Shown in pieces: positions 9,085 through 16,042 of a DNA stretch of 64,000 bases. The stretch comes from Streptomyces sp. NBC_01775 (lineage in GTDB: Bacteria; Actinomycetota; Actinomycetes; Streptomycetales; Streptomycetaceae). The DNA lies in the NCBI RefSeq assembly GCF_035917675.1, contig NZ_CP109104.1:1116001-1180000 (forward strand). The letters run 5' to 3'. The position numbers and the translations under genes were made by a program. The notes under the pieces are model-generated. The model made no database searches. It was given only the letters and a program-made list of their open reading frames with translations, and was not told the DNA's origin. The stretch's first letter is position 1. Every line of letters begins with the position of its first letter.

Positions 9085-9408
9085 GGGTCGTTCACGCCCC
9101 TTCAGGTCCGGCTCGGCAAGTCCCTCATGGTTCTACGTGTCCCCCGGAACACCGATCAAAATCGCGCAGGAGCCCGCATTTTGCGACCTGTCGGCGAGGT
9201 TTCCTGTGCGTCAAGGCAGAAGGGAAGATTTTTCCCCTGTTTCTTCGGTATTCGAAAGGGCCCAGCGCTTCCCCTGGAGGCGCTGGGATGAAAGGGGTCC
9301 AGGTTTTCCCGGCCCGCACCTTCCGGTAGCTCAAGTTCCGCTAGTTAAATGAATGCGCCCGCACGAGGCGGCGAAACCGCCTTTCGGCTGGAACAAGGGG
9401 GAGGGAAA
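9085..9408. promoter_or_regulatory. Divergent promoter region, STAND ATPase / Hint operon
   Basis: These 324 bp are less GC-rich than their surroundings, with A/T-rich patches at about 9160-9190 and 9220-9250. No ORF with a ribosome site is seen. The right end holds a strong Shine-Dalgarno, AAGGGGGAGGG, 4 nt before the ATG at 9409. The low-GC patches are consistent with promoters for both genes; exact hexamers could not be fixed. Confidence 0.5.
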
Positions 9409-10803
9409 ATGGTACGTCAATGCGAATCCGCGCACTGTAGCGGCGCGGACATGGAAATCAACGAGATCTGCAAACTCGAAGGCTGGCCCATCAACCATCC
9501 GGTGCTGACCCGGGACAACATCGGGCCGTGCTACTGCTCGTGTTCCTGCCTGGCCTTCGGAACGATGGTCGAGGACGGTACGGGGGGATTCAAGGCCATC
9601 GAGAACTACGCCGTCGGCGACGAGATCATGGCCTCGGGCACCGGGCTGAGCTGGACGTCGAAGCCCGTGGTCTTCAGCGGGGGCACCACCGGCGCCTCCC
9701 GCCAGAAGTTCACGGTCCTGGTGCTCTACGGGGAGACGGCGCTCGCCGTCACGAGCGACCATCTCTTCCTGCTGGCGGGCGACGAGCACACGCTCAAGCG
9801 CGCCGACCGGCTCTCGCCCGACGACGTGCTGATCTCGCCTTCGGGTGAGCCGGTCAGCGTCACCGCCGTCCATATCGGCGACTATCTGGCCGGGTTCCAC
9901 CACGTCGCGGCCTCCGACAAGGAAGCGCCTCCGGAGGACCTGGAAGGCCACCTGCTGAACACCAACGGGGTGGTCAGCGCGGACTACGTCGTGCAGATCA
10001 CGGCGCGCCGTACCGACGTGGCCGGGTTCAAGGTCAAACAGCACGACGACATGCCCGTCGTGGGCTCCGCGGAATATGTGGAGCGCTACGGGAGGGGCTG
10101 CCTGGAGGCTCCTGAACTGCCGGACGCGGTCACCTCCCGGACACCGCTGCGTGCCTCGGGATTCAACGCGCCCGACCTCGACCTGGCGCAGTACACGTTC
10201 GTACCGGCCGACGCCACCCGGGTCATCGTGCCGGACCACGCGTGCGGCTTCCTGTCTCCCGAGGAGGCCGAGGCCAAGGCCCGTTCGCCCAAGCGGCCGT
10301 TCAACGACCCGCTGGCACGCGAATGGACGGAGGCGCTCATCCAGCAGCACAAGACGTTCTACCCGGACGTCACCTACTCGCTGGACTGGGCGAGCGACGA
10401 GGTCAACGCGTACGCGTGGGTCGAGAACAACGTGCGGCACGTGGCGCTCAAGGGGGGCCTGGTGCGCGACCAGGACCTGGAGCTGGAGGGAATCGCCCTG
10501 GTGCTGGCGCACGAGCTGGCCCACCACTACGGCGGCACTCCCACCTTCCCGAGCGGGCTGTCCTGCGAGGGCCAGGCCGACTACCGCGGCGTGCGCAACA
10601 TCATGCGCAAGGTGTGGTTCGGCGACTCCTACATCACGACGACGGACGCGGCCATCGCCCAGATGGCCAACTTCTTCGGCGTGCCCAACGACCCGCACGC
10701 ACCCGCCGGCAGCGCCGGGTGCGGACACCCGCCGGGTGCCTGCCGGGTGGCGACCTACCACTCGGCGGTGAGCCTGGCGGGCAAGCCTGTCTGCGCGGCC
10801 TGA
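9409..10803 (+). CDS. Hint-domain / HExxH metallopeptidase fusion protein
   Basis: A 464-residue protein of unusual design. Residues 1-47 are cysteine-rich and end in CYCSCSC (C41, C43, C45, C47). C47 then begins a Hint (Hedgehog/intein) domain: CLAFGTMV (block A), TSDHLFLLAG with T115 and H118 (block B), and HLLNTNGVVSADYVV near 181-195 (block F-like). There is no C-terminal His-Asn at the Hint boundary, so ligation as in a true intein is unlikely. Residues 300-464 form a second domain with LAHELAHHYGG (H368, E369, H372) and CEGQADYRG (E387 as likely third zinc ligand), resembling M48-type peptidases. There is no signal peptide. It heads an operon with 10904 and 11527. Function is unknown; autoprocessing by the Hint part and proteolysis by the second are inferences. 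Confidence 0.75.
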   Translation: MVRQCESAHCSGADMEINEICKLEGWPINHPVLTRDNIGPCYCSCSCLAFGTMVEDGTGGFKAIENYAVGDEIMASGTGLSWTSKPVVFSGGTTGASRQKFTVLVLYGETALAVTSDHLFLLAGDEHTLKRADRLSPDDVLISPSGEPVSVTAVHIGDYLAGFHHVAASDKEAPPEDLEGHLLNTNGVVSADYVVQITARRTDVAGFKVKQHDDMPVVGSAEYVERYGRGCLEAPELPDAVTSRTPLRASGFNAPDLDLAQYTFVPADATRVIVPDHACGFLSPEEAEAKARSPKRPFNDPLAREWTEALIQQHKTFYPDVTYSLDWASDEVNAYAWVENNVRHVALKGGLVRDQDLELEGIALVLAHELAHHYGGTPTFPSGLSCEGQADYRGVRNIMRKVWFGDSYITTTDAAIAQMANFFGVPNDPHAPAGSAGCGHPPGACRVATYHSAVSLAGKPVCAA

Positions 10804-10815
10804 CCGCCCGAGGCT

Positions 10816-10865
10816 CGGGACGGCCGCCGGGGGCTGAGACCTCGGCAGCACGGGCGGCCGTCCCG
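10816..10865 (+). promoter_or_regulatory. Long inverted repeat between the first two operon genes
   Basis: CGGGACGGCCGCC at 10816-10828 is exactly complementary to GGCGGCCGTCCCG at 10853-10865, with a 24-nt loop. It begins 12 nt after the Hint gene stop and ends 38 nt before the next start. There is no U tract. It could stabilise the upstream message or attenuate the downstream genes. Confidence 0.6.
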
Positions 10866-10903
10866 TCCCGCGCCCTGTCCGAATCGCGTACCAGGGAGAG
10901 TTG

Positions 10904-11530
10904 ATGGCAGGCACACAGAACGAACAGCGGGCGCCCGGCCGCGCGGAGATCGCCGCGACCCTGGGCATTCCGGAGCGACGGGTGACCGACGCGGTGCTCG
11001 CGCAGATCGCACACGACCCGATGTTCCTGCACCATCTGGAGCTGTGCAGGGACGATCCCGGCATGCTGGGCCTGCTGTTGGGCGAGACGGGTACCGCCCC
11101 TGCGGACGAGCCGGGCGCGGCCGACGGCCCAAGCGCGGCGCACAGGACCGACGCGGCGCACAGCGCGGACGCGACGCGCAGGACGGACCCCGCGCACAGG
11201 ACCGACGCGGCGCGCGGGCCGGACTCCGCCCCCGCGCGGGAGCACCGCACACCCGGGAACACCGAACTGCTCGGCCGCGCGGGCACCGCGCTCGGCCGGT
11301 GGGCGGCGGCCGGCTTCTCCCGTACTCCGCAGCCCCTCTACCAGGAACGACTGGCCACCTGCCACGGCTGCGAGCACCTGACCGCCGCCCCGCGCACAGC
11401 CCTCTACCGGCTGATGGGCACCGGCGAAGGCCCCTCGGTGTGCGGGCTGTGCGGCTGTGACGTGCGCAGGAAAGCGGCGCTGGCCACCGAGAGCTGCCCG
11501 GCGGGGCGGTGGGAGGCGATGCCGCGATGA
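10904..11530 (+). CDS. Hint-operon partner with C-terminal cysteine (zinc-ribbon-like) motif
   Basis: A 208-residue protein I cannot assign to a named family. Residues 1-60 form a compact domain (RAEIAATLGIPERRVT, then AQIAHDPMFLHHLELC). A low-complexity linker of repeats such as AAHRTD, AAHSAD and PAHRTD follows. The C-terminal 80 residues carry ATCHGCEHL, CGLCGCDVRRKA and TESCPAGRW, five or six cysteines in the spacing of a zinc ribbon. The ATG at 10904 is preferred to the TTG at 10901 because AGGGAGAG sits 3-5 nt upstream. The stop overlaps the next start (ATGA), so translation is coupled. The linker length may vary between strains. Confidence 0.65.
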   Translation: MAGTQNEQRAPGRAEIAATLGIPERRVTDAVLAQIAHDPMFLHHLELCRDDPGMLGLLLGETGTAPADEPGAADGPSAAHRTDAAHSADATRRTDPAHRTDAARGPDSAPAREHRTPGNTELLGRAGTALGRWAAAGFSRTPQPLYQERLATCHGCEHLTAAPRTALYRLMGTGEGPSVCGLCGCDVRRKAALATESCPAGRWEAMPR

Positions 11531-11898
11531 GCGCACGCACGGTCCCGGCCCCGGTACGGGTGATCGACAACGGGGTGCGCAGCTTCGTGCCGCCGACCTT
11601 CTGCTTCGAGCTGTGGGACGAGGACGGCAACCACGTCGCGACCGTCTCCCAGCTCGTCATGGCCGACGAGGACGACCGGGAGCTCGCCGACTTCGAGGCG
11701 CTGGACGCCCTGGAGTCGGGCCGGGGCGCGGGCGATCAGGTGCGGGTCCTGGGCCGGATCGACCCCTACGAAGTGGGCGGCACCGGCGACGCGGTGGGGG
11801 CCGGCGGGGGCGGCGAAGACCGGGATCCGGGCGCGCGCTTCACCGTCACGGAAACGGTGCGCACGGATACGGAAAGGCAATATCCCGAAAATTCTTGA
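11527..11898 (+). CDS. Hypothetical protein, third gene of the Hint operon
   Basis: A 123-residue protein of unknown family. Residues 1-60 look folded (APVRVIDNGVRSFVPPTFCF, then LWDEDGNHVATVSQLVMADE), with mixed beta-type character. The second half is acidic and Gly-rich (GGTGDAVGAGGGGEDRD) and probably disordered. Its ATG overlaps the TGA of the preceding gene by 4 nt, with GGGAGG about 10 nt upstream inside that gene. Strict coupling argues that it functions with the zinc-ribbon-like protein and the Hint peptidase; it could be a substrate, inhibitor or partner. The final 30 bp drop sharply in GC. Confidence 0.6.
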   Translation: MSARTVPAPVRVIDNGVRSFVPPTFCFELWDEDGNHVATVSQLVMADEDDRELADFEALDALESGRGAGDQVRVLGRIDPYEVGGTGDAVGAGGGGEDRDPGARFTVTETVRTDTERQYPENS

Positions 11899-12240
11899 GG
11901 CAGCCTGCGGCGCGTTCTTGACTCCTCGCCGTGCTTTGCCTTGGCGTTTTCCGTAGCTCTCCAGGAAGGCACAGACACAGCCCACCTGTCGATGGCTCTG
12001 ATGTGCCTGATTTTCGTGGCTATGCAGTGCCTGATTTTTCACGTTGCATCATCGAACAGTCCTCCTTGAAGGGGGAGTTATGGCACAACGTCCGAGCGTC
12101 AATGGCGTCGCCCACATCATTGCGCTCAATTGATGGGCCGAAAAGAGCCACCGGCCGGGTGAGAGTCACGTGATATCTCGCGTTCGGCGAGCTGTTCCTC
12201 GCCGCCTGCGGCCCGTTCTCGCGAGGGAGCGCGGCGGCCC
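11899..12240. other. Low-GC intergenic region of 342 bp with direct repeats
   Basis: This is one of the most A/T-rich stretches in the window. It contains the direct repeat GTGCCTGATTTT at 12003-12014 and 12027-12038 (24-bp period), and a possible 17-codon ORF at 12080-12133. It lies between the ends of two convergent genes, where a promoter would not be expected unless a small gene or RNA is present. No terminator-type hairpin was spotted. Confidence 0.5.
12080..12133 (+). CDS. Possible small ORF, 17 residues
   Basis: ATG preceded by GGGGGAG with 2 nt spacing opens a frame reading MAQRPSVNGVAHIIALN then TGA. The ribosome site is strong in sequence but close to the start. The peptide matches nothing I know. 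It sits in the A/T-rich gap downstream of the Hint operon, so a secreted, leader or precursor peptide is conceivable, but chance is a serious alternative. Confidence 0.25.
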   Translation: MAQRPSVNGVAHIIALN

Positions 12241-13335
12241 TCAGACGCCGGCGAGGCCCCGATCGCGCCGCTTCGGCCGCTCCGGCCGCTCCGGCTGGTC
12301 CGGCCGCTCCGGCTGGTCCGGCCGCTCGGACTGGTCCTGCGGCTCCCGTGGCTTCTCACGCTCCTGGCGATCCTCCCCGCGCCCGAAGCGCAGGCGGTAG
12401 GCGGAGGGGCTCAGGCCCGTCTCGCGGCGCAGGCGGGAGCGGAGGTTGGCGGCCGTGCCGAGTCCGCTGCGGCGGGCCACCACCTCCAGGCGTTCCTCAC
12501 CGCGTTCGATGAGACGGCACGCGAGGGCGACCCGCTCGCCGGAGAGCCAGGCCAGCGGGGTGGTGTCCAGCTGGGCGCGGAAGCGGCGGTGGAGCGTGGC
12601 GGAGCTGACTCCCGCGCGGGCGGCGAGGTCGCCGACCGTGAGGGGTTCGCCGAGCCGCTCCTGGGCCCAGGCTATGACGGGCGCCAGGGACTCGTCCGGG
12701 ACGGCGGGCAGCGGGCGTTCGACGAACTGCCGCTGGCCGCCGTCCCGGTGCGCGGCGAAGACCAGCCGCCTGCTGACCGCGTTGGCGGCCTCGGCGCCGT
12801 GGTCACGGCGCACCAGGTGCAGACCGAGGTCGAGGGCCGCGGAACTGCCCGCGGCGGTGAGGATGTCCCCGTCGTCCACGAACAGCGCGTCGGGCTCCAG
12901 CTGCACCCGGGGGAAGCGCTCGCGGAACAGGTGGGCCCACTGCCAGTGGGCCGTCGCCCTGCGCCCGTCCAGCACTCCGGCCTCGGCGAGGGTGAACGCA
13001 CCGCTGCAAAAGCCGACCAGGCGGGCCCCTCGGGCGTGCGCGCGGCGGACGGCCGCCAGCACCCCGGGGCGGTGCGGGACCTCGGTGTCGGGCCGGTTGG
13101 GGACGATGAGGGTGTCGGCGTGCTCGGCGGCGTGCAGTCCCGCGACGCCGGTGAGGGTGAAGAACCCGTCGCGCATCAGCGTGCGCGGCTCGGGGGAGCA
13201 CAGCGCGAAGTCGTACAGCTCACGGCCGAGTTCGGGCCTGCGCAGGCCGAAAATCTCGGTCGCGCAGCCCAGCTCGAAGGGGTTGGAGTTCTCGTCCACG
13301 ATCACGACGACCCGGTGCGAGGAATCTTGCGCCAT
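12241..13335 (-). CDS. GlxA-family regulator (GATase1-like domain + AraC HTH)
   Basis: A 364-residue protein. Residues 1-180 form a DJ-1/PfpI-type (GATase1-like) domain with VVVIVDENSNPFELGCATEIF and LVGFCSGAFTLAEAGVL, where the FCSGA segment is the nucleophile-elbow position of this fold. Residues 210-320 are an AraC-type DNA-binding domain with two HTH units (LTVGDLAARAGVSSATLHRR; RLEVVARRSGLGTAANLRSR). GlxA-like proteins are transcription factors whose DJ-1 part is thought to sense small molecules. The last 40 residues are an Arg/Glu/Pro-rich tail built from a 6-residue repeat (ERPDQP). Start ATG 13335. No obvious target gene adjoins it. Confidence 0.88.
   Translation of the reverse strand: MAQDSSHRVVVIVDENSNPFELGCATEIFGLRRPELGRELYDFALCSPEPRTLMRDGFFTLTGVAGLHAAEHADTLIVPNRPDTEVPHRPGVLAAVRRAHARGARLVGFCSGAFTLAEAGVLDGRRATAHWQWAHLFRERFPRVQLEPDALFVDDGDILTAAGSSAALDLGLHLVRRDHGAEAANAVSRRLVFAAHRDGGQRQFVERPLPAVPDESLAPVIAWAQERLGEPLTVGDLAARAGVSSATLHRRFRAQLDTTPLAWLSGERVALACRLIERGEERLEVVARRSGLGTAANLRSRLRRETGLSPSAYRLRFGRGEDRQEREKPREPQDQSERPDQPERPDQPERPERPKRRDRGLAGV
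12283..12336. repeat. 18-bp tandem repeat, 3 copies, inside the GlxA-type gene
   Basis: Unit CGGCCGCTCCGGCTGGTC at 12283, 12301 and 12319 (the last with two changes). It is in frame and encodes the ERPDQP repeat of the C-terminal tail, so copy-number change would alter tail length without frameshift. Confidence 0.8.
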
Positions 13336-13525
13336 ATGCGCTTTCTAGCACCCACTCGCCCCACACGCCACAGTTGAGGATGCATGCATCAGCGGCACCT
13401 GAGAACCCCGTCGCCGCGCGACGACGGGGCACAGGACGACGGGACACAGGCTGACGCCGCAGCCGCCTCGGCACCCACTGGGGCACCGAGGCATCCGGGC
13501 TGGTCGCGCGTGAGGTACGTACAGC

Positions 13526-13741
13526 TCAGGCGGCTGTCCGCGCGCCGCCCGCCGGGGCCGCGTACGCCTCCTCCTCGATGTGCGCACGGGCCGCCACGAG
13601 GGCCTCCCCGATGTCACGCGTGGCGGTGGAGACACACAGCGTGTACGAGACGTCGTCCAGCTTCTGGCGCTCGGCCGGGCGGCCGTGCAGCTCCTCGTAG
13701 CGCGTGAGCAGCTCTCGCAGGGTGTCGGGGTGGGCCATCAT
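13526..13741 (-). CDS. DUF5133 domain-containing protein
   Basis: A 71-residue protein: MMAHPDTLRELLTRYEELHG, then RLDDVSYTLCVSTATR-like text (here KLDDVSYTLCVSTATRDIGE) and a short Ala-rich end. This matches DUF5133, a small family confined to streptomycetes with no known function. The ATG at 13741 has GGAG 5 nt upstream. The gene is monocistronic and divergent from the VOC gene at 14001, with an unusually A/T-rich segment at 13850-13880 in between. Confidence 0.75.
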   Translation of the reverse strand: MMAHPDTLRELLTRYEELHGRPAERQKLDDVSYTLCVSTATRDIGEALVAARAHIEEEAYAAPAGGARTAA

Positions 13742-14000
13742 GGCGACTCCTCGGTGGCGCACAGCGGCGCGCGACGTGGAACGGTCGGAGGCAACGGCGA
13801 GTACTGCGCCGGACTCGGTGCCACCCGGCAAGTACCCGCCCTGGATTCCCGCAAAACTCTTAAAACCGTACATTTCCGTCTTCGTTTCGCATCATCCGCC
13901 CCAGGGCACCCCGGCGCGCGGGACCGGAAACGGAAGCTCAGAAGCAGGCAAGGACGAAGACGAGAGAGAGCGTGAAACGCAGGAGGCTAGAGGTGAAGTG

Positions 14001-14762
14001 ATGGATTCCGTACCCGGAATGCCCTGCTGGGTCAGTCTCACGATCCGCGACCGGCAGGTCACCGAGGAGTTCTACGGAGCCGTACTGGGCTGGTCCTTCG
14101 AGGACAGCACGCTGGGTCCCGGATTCCGCGTGGCGAAGCGGGAGGGCGAGCCGGTGGCGGGCTTCAACGAGGGCGCCGTCTCATGGCAGCTGCCCGTGCG
14201 CTGGACCGTCTTCTTCTCCGTCGAGGACGCTGGGCGGGCGGCTGAGCGCATCAGCGAGCGCGGGGCCACCGTCGCCGTCGGCCCGATCCGGCTGGGCATG
14301 GGCCGCGCCGCGATGGCCGCCGACCCCTATGGCGCCCCCTTCGGTGTGTGGCAGGGCGCACTGCCACGCGGCTGGGCCCTCGGCGCGGGTCACTCGCCCG
14401 CCTGGCTGGAACTGCACACGCAGGACGCCTTCGCCGCGGCGCTCTTCTACGGCGAGGTCCTCGAGTGGACCAAGAACCCCAGCCACGGCGTGAGCTACGA
14501 GGAGCAGGACGACGAGGTGCACATCCTGACCGACGGGGAGACGGTCGCGGGGCTGCGCGGCGGCGGCATCGAGGCCGCGCCCGACCCGCAGGCGCGCACC
14601 CGCTGGGAGGTGTACTTCCGGGCCCTCGACCTCGACGGGGCGCTCGCCGCCGCCGAGAAGGCGGGCGGCGAGATCCTCACATCCCCGGAGCGGGTGACAC
14701 ACGGCCACGTGGCCTCGCTCCGCGACCCGGACGGCGGCCTGTTCTCCCTGCTCGGGCCATGA
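14001..14762 (+). CDS. VOC family protein with two glyoxalase-like modules
   Basis: A 253-residue protein with two consecutive vicinal-oxygen-chelate modules. Module one runs from PCWVSLTIRDRQVTEEFYGAVLGW to DPYGAPFGVWQG (residues 8-118). Module two runs from PAWLELHTQDAFAAALFYGEVLEW to RDPDGGLFSLLGP (131-253). This layout is common in Streptomyces proteins annotated as glyoxalase or hydroxylase of unknown substrate. ATG 14001 is preceded by AGGAGG and GAGGTG, and the module begins at once, so upstream in-frame codons are not used. It stands alone; no partner gene suggests a pathway. Confidence 0.82.
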   Translation: MDSVPGMPCWVSLTIRDRQVTEEFYGAVLGWSFEDSTLGPGFRVAKREGEPVAGFNEGAVSWQLPVRWTVFFSVEDAGRAAERISERGATVAVGPIRLGMGRAAMAADPYGAPFGVWQGALPRGWALGAGHSPAWLELHTQDAFAAALFYGEVLEWTKNPSHGVSYEEQDDEVHILTDGETVAGLRGGGIEAAPDPQARTRWEVYFRALDLDGALAAAEKAGGEILTSPERVTHGHVASLRDPDGGLFSLLGP

Positions 14763-14924
14763 CAGCCGGCATGTGAGGGCGGGCGGGCACGTGAGGGCCG
14801 GCACGTGCCGCTCAGTTCCTGACACTCAGGTGGGACGGGCCACGGCCCGCGCCTTCAGAGCATGGGCCGTGGCCCGGCCGATCGCGTGCGGCGAGCGCGT
14901 GCGGCGAGGAGGGCCGAACGGGTG

Positions 14925-14978
14925 AGCGGAACGTGACGCCGGAGCGGAACCTGACCCCCGAGCGGAACCTGACGCCGG
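14925..14978. repeat. 18-bp tandem repeat, 3 copies, non-coding
   Basis: Unit AGCGGAACCTGACGCCGG at 14925, 14943 and 14961 with one to three changes between copies, followed by a partial unit. It lies between the VOC gene and the convergent DUF2180 gene. No role is apparent. Confidence 0.75.
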
Positions 14979-15040
14979 AGCGCCGGGAAGGGCCCGAGCG
15001 TGGGGAAGGGGCGGCGCGGGGCGCGGCAAGGGCCGGGGGT

Positions 15041-15256
15041 TCACCCTTTGCTTTCGCCCATGGCCGTGCGGTGGCACACGAGGCAGACCAGACGGCGCGA
15101 GTCGCGCTGCGACCACGTCCGCCCCGTGCCACCGCCGCTGCGCAGGGGTTCGGGGTCGTCGTGCAGATGGCGCGTGCACGCGCCCGCCCCGCAGTCGACG
15201 CAGGTGGCGACGGCCGGGGTGGTGGTGCCCTCGTTGTGGCAGTCGTAGCAGTTCAT
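15041..15256 (-). CDS. DUF2180 family small Cys/His-rich protein
   Basis: A 71-residue protein beginning MNCYDCHNEGTTTPAVATCVDCGAGACTRH and ending CLVCHRTAMGESKG. The CxxC pairs and histidines suggest a zinc-binding fold. This matches DUF2180, a small actinobacterial family of unknown function. ATG 15256 is preceded by GGGAGATGGGG on the minus strand. No operon partner; the next leftward gene is 175 bp upstream. Confidence 0.72.
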   Translation of the reverse strand: MNCYDCHNEGTTTPAVATCVDCGAGACTRHLHDDPEPLRSGGGTGRTWSQRDSRRLVCLVCHRTAMGESKG

Positions 15257-15431
15257 GCCGGCCCCATCTCCTCGTGTGCGCAGGTCGGGCCGTCCCCGGG
15301 TTCCCCCACGCCGGGCCCGGCACGCGTTCAGGCCACCTTCTCGCGTTCCGCCGCCGCCCGCCTTCCGGACCGAGCTGTCCGGCGCCACCGTGGCCGCCGT
15401 CGGCAGGCCGGGACCTCGGCAGGCCCGGCCC

Positions 15432-16037
15432 TCACCGCGCCCGGGAAAAGGGCGCGCTGAGGTGGAAGGCCTCGTCCAGCTTCTGCCGCAGCGCGGCGCC
15501 GGTGCCGGGTACCTGCCGCTCGCTCCACTCCCCCGCGAGCCACATGAAGCCGGTCAGGTCGCTTCGTACCTTCTCCAGCAGTCCGCGCAGCCGTGTGAAG
15601 GGGACGACGGCGGGCGCTGTCCGCCGTCCCTCGTCGGGCCAGAGGCTCACGGTCGTCGCGCCGAACTCCCCGTCGGGGTCCGGGTCGTGGCCCATCCAGG
15701 GCATCTCCCGTTCCCCGAGGCGCGCCCACTCGCGCCACTCCTCCAGACCGCAGCAGCAGCCGGGGACGATCGTGGTCCCGCTCCGCGCGTCGTGCAGCCG
15801 CAGCCCGCCGGGCGCGACCAGGCACTCTTCGGCGGCCAGCCGTGGCAGCAGCTCCGCCGCGCTGTGGGCCTCCACGCGGTTGTACTGGACGAGGACGGCG
15901 AGCGCGGTGCCGACCTGCGGAAGGGACAGCTCCCCCGAGAGCGCCAGCAGCCGGTCCGAGGGAGGCTCCTGGCCGACCTCCCACAGCGCGAACTCCCTGG
16001 CCCGGTACACCTCCAGTACGGCATCCATGGTCAGCAT
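15432..16037 (-). CDS. Hypothetical protein (Streptomyces type)
   Basis: A 201-residue soluble protein. It opens MLTMDAVLEVYRAREFALWE and holds GLRLHDARSGTTIVPGCCCG, then LEEWREWARLGEREMPWMGHDP. This resembles uncharacterised Streptomyces proteins; I cannot name the family. The segment ending in FMWLAGEWSERQVPGTGA looks well ordered. Two starts are possible, 16037 and 16028; the first is used because it lies 5 nt after the stop of the upstream dehydrogenase, so the two are likely co-transcribed. No catalytic motif was recognised. Confidence 0.6.
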   Translation of the reverse strand: MLTMDAVLEVYRAREFALWEVGQEPPSDRLLALSGELSLPQVGTALAVLVQYNRVEAHSAAELLPRLAAEECLVAPGGLRLHDARSGTTIVPGCCCGLEEWREWARLGEREMPWMGHDPDPDGEFGATTVSLWPDEGRRTAPAVVPFTRLRGLLEKVRSDLTGFMWLAGEWSERQVPGTGAALRQKLDEAFHLSAPFSRAR

Positions 16038-16042
16038 GCGCC

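Noticed and set aside
5836..9291. 1151-codon plus-strand open frame
   Set aside because: Antisense to the LysR and STAND genes; no domain and very high Gly/Arg/Ala content.
9409..10803. True intein inserted in a host protein
   Set aside because: The C-terminal His-Asn and a following Cys/Ser/Thr are not at the domain end, and the N-terminal flank of 46 residues is not a recognisable host fragment.
12241..13335. CRISPR-like or minisatellite array
   Set aside because: The repeats at its end are in-frame coding repeats of 18 bp without spacers.
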